Source of the DNA: Callipepla californica brunnescens
Lineage: Eukaryota > Chordata > Aves > Galliformes > Odontophoridae
Length of the DNA: 64,000 nucleotides
Assembly: GCA_023055505.1 (NCBI GenBank)
Contig: JALIRH010000076.1
Span: forward strand, 1,562,001 to 1,626,000
Reading direction: 5' to 3'
The notes below the pieces were generated by a model. It made no database searches. It was not told the DNA's origin and saw only the letters and a list, made by a program, of their open reading frames with translations. The translations under genes and the position numbers were made by a program. Positions 1 through 8,976 of this stretch are shown in pieces. How positions within the stretch are numbered: position 1 is the first letter of the stretch; each line of letters begins with the position of its first letter.

Positions 1-540
1 GGAAACCTAAATCTAACCCTAACTCTAAAACTAATCCCAAGCATGACCACAATTTAAACTCTAAATCTACCTTCAAACTAAAGCTGACCCTAACACCAAC
101 CTCAAGTAAAAGCCCAACCCTAAGCCTAACACAAAGCATTAGATTACCACAACGCTCACCTAACTTCTAACCCCCACCCTAACACTAATACTAAAGCAAT
201 CAGATTCCAAATACTAACCCAATTCCTATTCTGAAACCCAAAACTATTCCAAAAACAAACCCAAGGCCTAACCTTTCTCTCACCCTAACAATCAAAGAAA
301 ACCTATTCCTAAACCTAATCCTAAATCTAGTCCTAACCCTAACCCTCACCCTTAATCTAACCCCAACCCCCACCCAGAAGCTAACACTTAGCATTGTACA
401 ATACCTAAACGTACCCCTAATCCTTATCACTAAACCTAAAAGGAACCTGAAACATAGTGCTAAATCCGAACCCTAACCCTGAAGACTAACGCTAACAATG
501 AACCAATTCCTATACCTTTTCCTTCCTCCAAATTGATTCC
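1..540 (-). repeat. Decayed CCCTAA arm, left end of unit 1
   Basis: The C-strand of telomere repeat lies on +, heavily mutated but still in hexamer-like steps. It holds landmark box A (agcattagattaccacaa, 135-152) and box B (263-292, core caaggcc). It also holds the first copy of a ~70-bp direct repeat starting 'cccagaagctaacactt' at 373. No gene is visible. Confidence 0.9.
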
Positions 541-1929
541 TAGCACTAACCCTAACCCTACATTAACCCTATCCTAACCCTAACCATAACCCTAGCCCTA
601 AACTACATTAACCCTAACCCTAACCCTAACCCTAACCCTAGCCCTAACCTAACTCTAACCCTAACCCTAACCCTAAACCTAATGCTAACCCTTACCCTAC
701 CCTAACCCTAACCCTACCATACCCTAACCCTAACCTACCCTAACACTAACCCTAACCCTAACCCTAATTCCTAAACCTTACCTTAACTGTATCACAATCC
801 CTATCCTAATTCTTACCCTAACCCTAACCCTTACCTAACCCTAACCCTAACCCTAACCCTAACTCTCACCTTAACCCTAACCCTAACCCTAACCTAACCC
901 TAACCCTAACCCTAACCCTAACCCTAACCCTAACCGTAACCCTAACCTCAACCCTAACCCTAACCCTAACCTCAACCCTAACCCTAACTCTAACCTTAAC
1001 CCTAAACCTAACAATAAATTTAACCCTAACCCTAACACTAACCCTAACCCTAATTTTACCCTAACCCTAAGCATACCCTAACCCTAACCCTAACCCTAAC
1101 CCCAACCCTAACCTAACCCTAACCCTAACCCTAACCCTAACCCTACCCTAAACCTAACCCTAACCCTAACCCTAACCCTAACAATAAATTTAACCTTAAC
1201 CCTAACCCTAACCCTAACCCTACCCTAACCCTAACCCTAACCCTAACCCTAACCCTAACCCTAACCCTAACCCTAACCCTACCCTAACCCTAACCCTAAC
1301 CCTAACCCTTACCCTAACCCTAGCCTAACCCAAACCCTAACCCTAACCCTACCCTAACCCTAACCCTAACCCTAACCCTACCCCTAACCCTACTTTACCC
1401 TAACCCTAATCCTAACACTAACTCTAACTTTACTCCTTACCCTAACACTAATCCAATCCCGAACCCTAACCCTAATCCTAGCCCTAACTCTAACTTTATT
1501 CGTAACCCTACCCCTAATCCAAACAATAACCCTTACCCTAATCAAACCCTATCCCTATTCCTAACCCTTACCCTAACCGTATCACAATCCCTATCCTAAC
1601 TCTTACCATAACCCAAACCCTAACCTAACCCTAACCCTAACCCTAACCCTAACCCTAACCCTTACCCTGACCCTACCCTAACCTTAACTCTACCCTAACC
1701 GTATCCCTACCCTAACCCTAACCCTAATCCTAGCCCTTTCTCTAACTTTATTCCTAACCCTACCCCTGATCCAAACACTAACCCTAACCTTAATGTAACC
1801 CTAACCCTATTCCTAACCCTTACCCTAACTGTATCCCATTCCCTATCCTAACTCTTACCATAACCCTAACCCTGATGCTAATGCTAACCCTAACCCTGAA
1901 TCTAACCCTTACCCTAACCCTATCCCTTA
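541..1929 (-). repeat. CCCTAA telomere-like array, unit 1 (1389 bp)
   Basis: CCCTAA hexamers run on + (TTAGGG on -), frequently in perfect register and interrupted by 5-bp (CCTAA, CCCTA) and 7-bp steps and variants such as CCCTAG and CCCTTA. The longest perfect run is about 59 bp from 1223. The stretch from about 765 to 1215 is missing from units 3-14. It contains 'ttaactgtatcacaatccc' at about 784 and two 'aataaatttaacc' islands (1012 and 1185). Confidence 0.95.
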
Positions 1930-2187
1930 CCCAGAAGCTAACACTTAGCGTTGTACAATACCTAACCGTACCCTAACCCTATTCCTAAACCTAAAAGGAA
2001 CCCAAACTCTAACCCTAAATCTGTCCCTGAGCCTAACCTTCAACCTTACCCTAACCTTAACCCTAACCCTGTTCCATTCTCTAAACATATCTGTAAGCAT
2101 TACCTTCATCCTAACTCGAACTCTACCCTAACCCTATCCCTTTGACCCCAACACAAAACCCAGATTGAGCCTGACCCTAACCTAGGT
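1930..2187. repeat. C-strand spacer and C-to-G polarity switch, unit 1
   Basis: This is decayed CCCTAA sequence beginning with the second copy of the direct repeat 'cccagaagctaacactt' (1930) and ending at the 8-bp palindrome ACCTAGGT (2180-2187). Left of the palindrome the + strand is C-rich; within 15 bp to the right it becomes TAGGGT-rich. Equivalent palindromes start at 7288, 11865, 16490, 21109, 25740, 30302, 34921, 39557, 44176, 48795, 53431, 58050 and 62630. The spacer is 258 bp except in units 7 and 14 (260 bp). Confidence 0.88.
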
Positions 2188-3678
2188 AGCATAAAGTGTA
2201 TGTAGGGTGAATTTGAGTTTTAGGGTCAAAGTTAAATTGTTAGTTTTAGGGTTAGGGTGAAGGATTGCTTTAGTTCTAGTATTAGGGTGTTTGGGGTTAG
2301 GGTTAGGGTAAGGATTTTGGAGTGGATTAGGTTTAGGGTCAGGTTTGGGGGAGTTTTGGGGTTAGGGTTAGATTTAGGATTAGGGTTAGCAAAAAAGTTG
2401 TTTTAGTTTTAGTTTAGGTTAGTGCTAGGATTAGGTTGAGTGTTCTTGTGAAGTTTAGGTTTAGGGTTAGGTTTAGGTTTAGATTGAGGTTTAGGGTAAG
2501 GAGTAGGGTTAATTTGACTTTTAGGGTCAGAGTAGAGTTAAGTCGTGTTAGGGTTAAGGTTAAGAACAGGATTCAGATTCCAATTAGGTTTTGGGTTCCT
2601 ACTAGGGATAGGCCTCAAATTAGTGTTAAGGTTAGGGTTAGGGTTAGGTATAGGGAAAGGGTTAGTGTTAAGGCCAGGGCAAGTGTATGGTTTAGGGTAA
2701 AGATTGGATTTAGGGTTAGGTTTAGATGTAGGTTTGGTTTGATCGTTAGGGTGTGAGAAGGCACCGGCCTTGGATTTCATTTGGAGATTGGGTAAGGTTT
2801 AGGAATAGGAATAACATTGGTGTTTAAAAGATGATTAGTGTTAGTATTAGGGATAGGGTTACGGTTAGAGTTTAGTTAGGGTTGTTAGTTTTAGAGTGAG
2901 GGATAGGGGTATGGTTTGGTCTAGTACTTGGGTTAGGGTTTGGGATAGTCCTAGCATTAGTGTTAGGGTTAGGGTTCCGTTAGGGTTGTGGTAATCTGAT
3001 GCTAGGTGTCGGGATTAGGGTTGTGCTTAAATGTGGGTTTGGTTTGAGGGTCAGAGTTAGGGTTAGGGTAGAGTTAGAATTAGGGTAAGAGTTAGGATTA
3101 GGTTTAGGATTAGGATAAAGATTAGGTTAGGATTAGTGTTGGCTTTAGGGTTGTGTCTGGGAGAAGGGTTAGTGTTAGGGATAGACTTAGGGTAAGAGTA
3201 AGTGTTAGGAATAGGCATAGGTTTTGGGAAAGTTTCAGAGTTTGGACTGGATTTATGATTAGGGTTAGGGACAAAGATTTTTTGAGATTTGTGATTAGAT
3301 TTAGGGAGAAAAGTAGGCTGACTTGTGGTGTTAGCAGTAGGTTTAGGTTTAGGTTTAGGTTTAGGATTCCATTTGTATTTATTGATCGAGGTTGGGTTAG
3401 TTGGAGTGTAAAGGTCAGAGTAGGGTTAGGCCTTGGGATAGGGTTAAGGTTTGGAATAGGATTAGGATTCAAATGATGTTACGGGTTGGTGTTAGGGTTA
3501 GGGAAAGGTTAGGATCAGGGTTGAGGTCAGGGTTAGGTATAGGAAAAGGGTTAGTGTTAGGGCTAGGGCAATTGGAAGGGTTAGGCTTAGGCTTAGATAT
3601 TAGGGTTAGGTTTAGGCGGAGGTTTGGTTCGAGTGTCAGGGTGAGAGAAGGGGTAGGCCTGGGGTTTGGTTTTGGGTT
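2188..3678 (+). repeat. Decayed TTAGGG arm, unit 1
   Basis: This 1491-bp stretch has the G-strand on +. Hexamers are degenerate, and perfect TTAGGG runs rarely exceed three. A uniform TTAGGT patch lies at 3338-3365. Inverted counterparts of C-strand landmarks are present: box A' 2987-3003, box B' about 2731-2772 and 3631-3671, and box C' 3413-3434. Alleles are G 2545, C 2951, T 3265, C 3432, C 3630. A private 'tttgtgatt' occurs near 3290. Confidence 0.92.
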
Positions 3679-3868
3679 ACATCATACAAATCATCCCATA
3701 CATTAGCTGGGGTGGGAGGTGCAAGGAACAGCCAGCAAAGTGCTGAGTTCATTCCAATCAGAGGACCTGAAGATCGGGTAGCTACTATCAAACCGTTTGT
3801 GTTGCCAATTCCGATGATATTTATGGGGCCCTGATGTTATGGTTCAGTGGGGAGTCACTATCAAGTCC
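3679..3868. other. Non-telomeric 190-bp core, unit 1
   Basis: This is the only stretch of the unit with no hexamer periodicity and mixed base composition; it sits exactly between the TTAGGG arm and the CCCTAA arm. It contains GGGCCC at 3826-3831. I do not recognise its origin. It does not look like a tRNA, a known retroelement end, or a coding exon I can name. Confidence 0.85.
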
Positions 3869-5654
3869 AAACCCAATCCAAACCCCAAACCTACTCCTAT
3901 TCCTAAACCTTATCTTAACCCTAAACCAAACCCAAACCCAAGGCCCTCCCCTTCTCTCAGCCTAACACTCAAACTAACCTAAACCCGAAACTAACCCTAC
4001 ATTTATCCTAATCTTATCCATATTCTAAGGCCTAACCCTACTCTGACCAGAAAGCTCATGTTGTCTAAAATCTACCCCTTACCTAAAACCTAAATCGACA
4101 AAAAAACCTAACCCGAAACCTCAACCTAACTCTTCTCCTAACTAGAACACCAGCACTTCACCTTACCCTAACTGGAAACCTAGGACTAAATCCTTACCTT
4201 GTCCAGAACCCTATTCCTAACCCAAACCAGAATTCTAACCTCTACCCTAACCAAAACCCTTCCCCTAAACCTAAACCTAATGCTACCCTCAACCAAACCC
4301 TAGCCCTAAATCCTACCCTAAAACCAACACCACGTTTAAGCTCAAACCTCAAGCCTCAAAGAAAGCATCAGATTACCGCAGATCTCACCTAACACTAACC
4401 CCAATCCAATCCCTACTACTAACCCCAAACCCAATCCAAACACCAAAACTATTCCTATTCCTAAACCTAACACTAAGCCAGAACCAAACCCAAGGCCTAC
4501 CCCTTCTCTCAGCCTGACACTCAAACTAACCTAGACCTGAACGCAACGCTAAATCAAATACTAAAACTCACCCTTAGCCAAGGCCCTTTTAGGACCCTTC
4601 CCTGGTCCTAAAACTAAAGAGAACCCTTCATCTACATCCCTAACCCTTACCCTAAACCTAGATCTACACCAAAACCTAACCCTAACCCTAACATGTCTTC
4701 TAACTGTAAAACTAACGCTTCACCTAACCCGAACTGAAACCCCAGGACTAAACCTTACCTAACACCTAGCTATATTCCTAACCCTATCCTGAAACCTAAC
4801 GTTAACCCTAACCCTAAAAACAACTTGGAACCAAACCCTAACCCTAACCTAACCCTTATCAGAACCCTAAATCTAATCCTAACCGTTACCTCAATTTAAC
4901 TCCAATTCTTCCTGAAATCTAAATGGGACCTTAAAACCAACCCCAGATTGAAGCCCAACCCTAAACCTAACACAAAGCATTAGATTACCACAGCCATCAC
5001 CTAACTCTAACCCCAGCCTTAACGCTAATACTATCCCAAACACTATTCCAATTCCTAAACCCAACACAAACCCAAAAACACAAAGCCTACAATTCTCACA
5101 GCCTAACACTGAAAGGAAACCTAAATCTTACCCTAACTCTAAAACTAATCCAAAGCATGACCACAATTTAAACTCTAAATCTACCTTCAAACTAAAGCTG
5201 ACCCTAACACCAACCTCAAGTAAAAGCCCAACCCTAAGCCTAACACAAAGCATTAGATTACCACAACGCTCACCTAACTTCTAACCCCCACCCTAACACT
5301 AATACTAAAGCAATCAGATTCCAAATACTAACCCAATTCCTATTCTGAAACCCAAAACTATTCCAAAAACAAACCCAAGGCCTAACCTTTCTCTCACCCT
5401 AACAATCAAAGAAAACCTATTCCTAAACCTAATCCTAAATCTAGTCCTAACCCTAACCCTCACCCTTAATCTAACCCCAACCCCCACCCAGAAGCTAACA
5501 CTTAGCATTGTACAATACCTAAACGTACCCCTAATCCTTATCACTAAACCTAAAAGGAACCTGAAACATAGTGCTAAATCCGAACCCTAACCCTGAAGAC
5601 TAACGCTAACAATGAACCAATTCCTATACCTTTTCCTTCCTCCAAATTGATTCC
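3869..5654 (-). repeat. Decayed CCCTAA arm spanning units 1-2
   Basis: This continuous C-strand arm contains box B at 3937-3970, box C at 4027-4048, box A at 4362-4380, box B at 4488-4522, box A at 4974-4992 and box B at 5081-5110, followed by unit 2's own A and B boxes. It has an 18-bp deletion near 4626. At 1786 bp it is the shortest of these arms. No gene is visible. Confidence 0.9.
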
Positions 5655-7037
5655 TAGCACTAACCCTAACCCTACATTAACCCTATCCTAACCCTAACCA
5701 TAACCCTAGCCCTAAACTACATTAACCCTAACCCTAACCCTAACCCTAACCCTAGCCCTAACCTAACTCTAACCCTAACCCTAACCCTAAACCTAATGCT
5801 AACCCTTACCCTACCCTAACCCTAACCCTACCATACCCTAACCCTAACCTACCCTAACACTAACCCTAACCCTAACCCTAATTCCTAAACCTTACCTTAA
5901 CTGTATCACAATCCCTATCCTAATTCTTACCCTAACCCTAACCCTTACCTAACCCTAACCCTAACCCTAACCCTAACTCTCACCTTAACCCTAACCCTAA
6001 CCCTAACCTAACCCTAACCCTAACCCTAACCCTAACCCTAACCGTAACCCTAACCCTAACCTCAACCCTAACCCTAACCCTAACCTCAACCCTAACCCTA
6101 ACTCTAACCTTAACCCTAAACCTAACAATAAATTTAACCCTAACCCTAACACTAACCCTAACCCTAATTTTACCCTAACCCTAAGCATACCCTAACCCTA
6201 ACCCTAACCCTAACCCCAACCCTAACCTAACCCTAACCCTAACCCTAACCCTAACCCTACCCTAAACCTAACCCTAACCCTAACCCTAACCCTAACAATA
6301 AATTTAACCTTAACCCTAACCCTAACCCTAACCCTACCCTAACCCTAACCCTAACCCTAACCCTAACCCTAACCCTAACCCTAACCCTAACCCTACCCTA
6401 ACCCTAACCCTAACCCTAACCCTTACCCTAACCCTAGCCTAACCCAAACCCTAACCCTAACCCTACCCTAACCCTAACCCTAACCCTAACCCTACCCCTA
6501 ACCCTACTTTACCCTAACCCTAATCCTAACACTAACTCTAACTTTACTCCTTACCCTAACACTAATCCAATCCCGAACCCTAACCCTAATCCTAGCCCTA
6601 ACTCTAACTTTATTCGTAACCCTACCCCTAATCCAAACAATAACCCTTACCCTAATCAAACCCTATCCCTATTCCTAACCCTTACCCTAACCGTATCACA
6701 ATCCCTATCCTAACTCTTACCATAACCCAAACCCTAACCTAACCCTAACCCTAACCCTAACCCTAACCCTTACCCTGACCCTACCCTAACCTTAACTCTA
6801 CCCTAACCGTATCCCTACCCTAACCCTAACCCTAATCCTAGCCCTTTCTCTAACTTTATTCCTAACCCTACCCCTGATCCAAACACTAACCCTAACCTTA
6901 ATGTAACCCTAACCCTATTCCTAACCCTTACCCTAACTGTATCCCATTCCCTATCCTAACTCTTACCATAACCCTAACCCTGATGCTAATGCTAACCCTA
7001 ACCCTGAATCTAACCCTTACCCTAACCCTATCCCTTA
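5655..7037 (-). repeat. CCCTAA telomere-like array, unit 2 (1383 bp)
   Basis: Same long form as unit 1, one hexamer shorter, with the extra segment at about 5880-6320. The longest perfect run is about 59 bp from 6337. Confidence 0.95.
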
Positions 7038-7295
7038 CCCAGAAGCTAACACTTAGCGTTGTACAATACCTAACCGTACCCTAACCCTATCCCTAAACCT
7101 AAAAGGAACCCAAACTCTAACCCTAAATCTGTCCCTGAGCCTAACCTTCAACCTTACCCTAACCTTAACCCTAACCCTGTTCCATTCTCTAAACATATCT
7201 GTAAGCATTACCTTCATCCTAACTCGAACTCTACCCTAACCCTATCCCTTTGACCCCAACACAAAACCCAGATTGAGCCTGACCCTAACCTAGGT

Positions 7296-8786
7296 AGCAT
7301 AAAGTGTATGTAGGGTGAATTTGAGTTTTAGGGTCAAAGTTAAATTGTTAGTTTTAGGGTTAGGGTGAAGGATTGCTTTAGTTCTAGTATTAGGGTGTTT
7401 GGGGTTAGGGTTAGGGTAAGGATTTTGGAGTGGATTAGGTTTAGGGTCAGGTTTGGGGGAGTTTTGGGGTTAGGGTTAGATTTAGGATTAGGGTTAGCAA
7501 AAAAGTTGTTTTAGTTTTAGTTTAGGTTAGTGCTAGGATTAGGTTGAGTGTTCTTGTGAAGTTTAGGTTTAGGGTTAGGTTTAGGTTTAGATTGAGGTTT
7601 AGGGTAAGGAGTAGGGTTAATTTGACTTTTAGGGTCAGAGTAGAGTTAAGTCGTGTTAGGGTTAAGGTTAAGAACAGGATTCAGATTCCAATTAGGTTTT
7701 GGGTTCCTACTAGGGATAGGCCTCAAATTAGTGTTAAGGTTAGGGTTAGGGTTAGGTATAGGGAAAGGGTTAGTGTTAAGGCCAGGGCAAGTGTATGGTT
7801 TAGGGTAAAGATTGGATTTAGGGTTAGGTTTAGATGTAGGTTTGGTTTGATCGTTAGGGTGTGAGAAGGCACCGGCCTTGGATTTCATTTGGAGATTGGG
7901 TAAGGTTTAGGAATAGGAATAACATTGGTGTTTAAAAGATGATTAGTGTTAGTATTAGGGATAGGGTTACGGTTAGAGTTTAGTTAGGGTTGTTAGTTTT
8001 AGAGTGAGGGATAGGGGTATGGTTTGGTCTAGTACTTGGGTTAGGGTTTGGGATAGTCCTAGCATTAGTGTTAGGGTTAGGGTTCCGTTAGGGTTGTGGT
8101 AATCTGATGCTAGGTGTCGGGATTAGGGTTGTGCTTAAATGTGGGTTTGGTTTGAGGGTCAGAGTTAGGGTTAGGGTAGAGTTAGAATTAGGGTAAGAGT
8201 TAGGATTAGGTTTAGGATTAGGATAAAGATTAGGTTAGGATTAGTGTTGGCTTTAGGGTTGTGTCTGGGAGAAGGGTTAGTGTTAGGGATAGACTTAGGG
8301 TAAGAGTAAGTGTTAGGAATAGGCATAGGTTTTGGGAAAGTTTCAGAGTTTGGACTGGATTTATGATTAGGGATAGGGACAAAGATTTTTTGAGATTTAT
8401 GATTAGATTTAGGGAGAAAAGTAGGCTGACTTGTGGTGTTAGCAGTAGGTTCAGGTTTAGGTTTAGGTTTAGGATTCCATTTGTATTTATTGATCGAGGT
8501 TGGGTTAGTTGGAGTGTAAAGGTCAGAGTAGGGTTAGGCCTTGGGATAGGGTTAAGGTTTGGAATAGGATTAGGATTCAAATGATGTTACGGGTTGGTGT
8601 TAGGGTTAGGGAAAGGTTAGGATCAGGGTTGAGGTCAGGGTTAGGTATAGGAAAAGGGTTAGTGTTAGGGCTAGGGCAATTGGAAGGGTTAGGCTTAGGC
8701 TTAGATATTAGGGTTAGGTTTAGGCGGAGGTTTGGTTGGAGTGTCAGGGTGAGAGAAGGGGTAGGCCTGGGGTTTGGTTTTGGGTT
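7296..8786 (+). repeat. Decayed TTAGGG arm, unit 2
   Basis: Alleles are G 7653, C 8059, A 8373, C 8540, G 8738. A T-to-C change interrupts the TTAGGT patch near 8452 ('ggttcagg'). Confidence 0.92.
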
Positions 8787-8976
8787 ACATCATACAAATC
8801 ATCCCATACATTAGCTGGGGTGGGAGGTGCAAGGAACAGCCAGCAAAGTGCTGAGTTCATTCCAATCAGAGGACCTGAAGATCGGGTAGCTACTATCAAA
8901 CCGTTTGTGTTGCCAATTCCGATGATATTTATGGGGCCCTGATGTTATGGTTCAGTGGGGAGTCACTATCAAGTCC
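8787..8976. other. Non-telomeric core, unit 2
   Basis: Carries the base form, with C at both variable positions (8804 and 8863). Confidence 0.85.

Larger units (their letters stand above)
1..5114. repeat. Macrosatellite unit 1 (long form, 5114 bp)
   Basis: This unit serves as the reference. Its order is: decayed CCCTAA arm, near-perfect CCCTAA array (1389 bp), C-strand spacer, palindromic polarity switch at 2180, decayed TTAGGG arm, 190-bp non-telomeric core, decayed CCCTAA arm. It is about 500 bp longer than units 3-13 because its array is longer. An 18-bp deletion near 4626, relative to units 2-13, shortens its right arm. It shares with unit 2 the bases 'actta-gc-attgt' near 390 and 'gaagactaac' near 481, where units 3-14 have 'ga' and 'gaagaccaac'. 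It is the most divergent copy apart from unit 2. The start is simply the window edge; the true array begins further left. Confidence 0.96.

Noticed and set aside
200..430. Minus-strand 76-codon frame (and its 60-, 61- and 72-codon relatives) with hydrophobic Leu-Gly, Val-Gly runs resembling membrane segments
   Set aside because: Leu-Gly alternation is the direct translation of TTAGGG. Most copies start with GTG or TTG, and the 61-codon frame exists only in the long-form arrays of units 1 and 2.
541..1929. Possible true chromosome end (telomere)
   Set aside because: The array is internal, interrupted by variants, followed by 3 kb of other unit sequence and repeated 14 times. It is an interstitial telomere-like array, not a terminus.
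373..2001. LTR-like or target-site-duplication ends of a mobile element around the telomere array
   Set aside because: The flanking direct repeats are decayed telomeric sequence without TG/CA termini, primer-binding site or any polymerase or transposase coding in between.
2538..2780. ATG-initiated 80-codon frame on the minus strand, present in all 14 units and ending with a non-repetitive N-terminal stretch
   Set aside because: The body is Pro-Asn repeats dictated by the CCTAAC phase. Conservation equals that of surrounding noncoding sequence, there is no promoter or splice context, and no recognisable domain. Recurrence reflects unit homogeneity, not selection.
3679..3868. tRNA or other small RNA gene in the core
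   Set aside because: I could not find the conserved tRNA A and B box patterns or a cloverleaf, nor recognisable snRNA or 5S motifs; the fold-back potential comes from flanking arms.
4168..4173. A second CCTAGG site that might mark another polarity switch
   Set aside because: Sequence on both sides of 4168-4173 stays C-rich on the + strand, so no switch occurs there; it is a chance hexamer.
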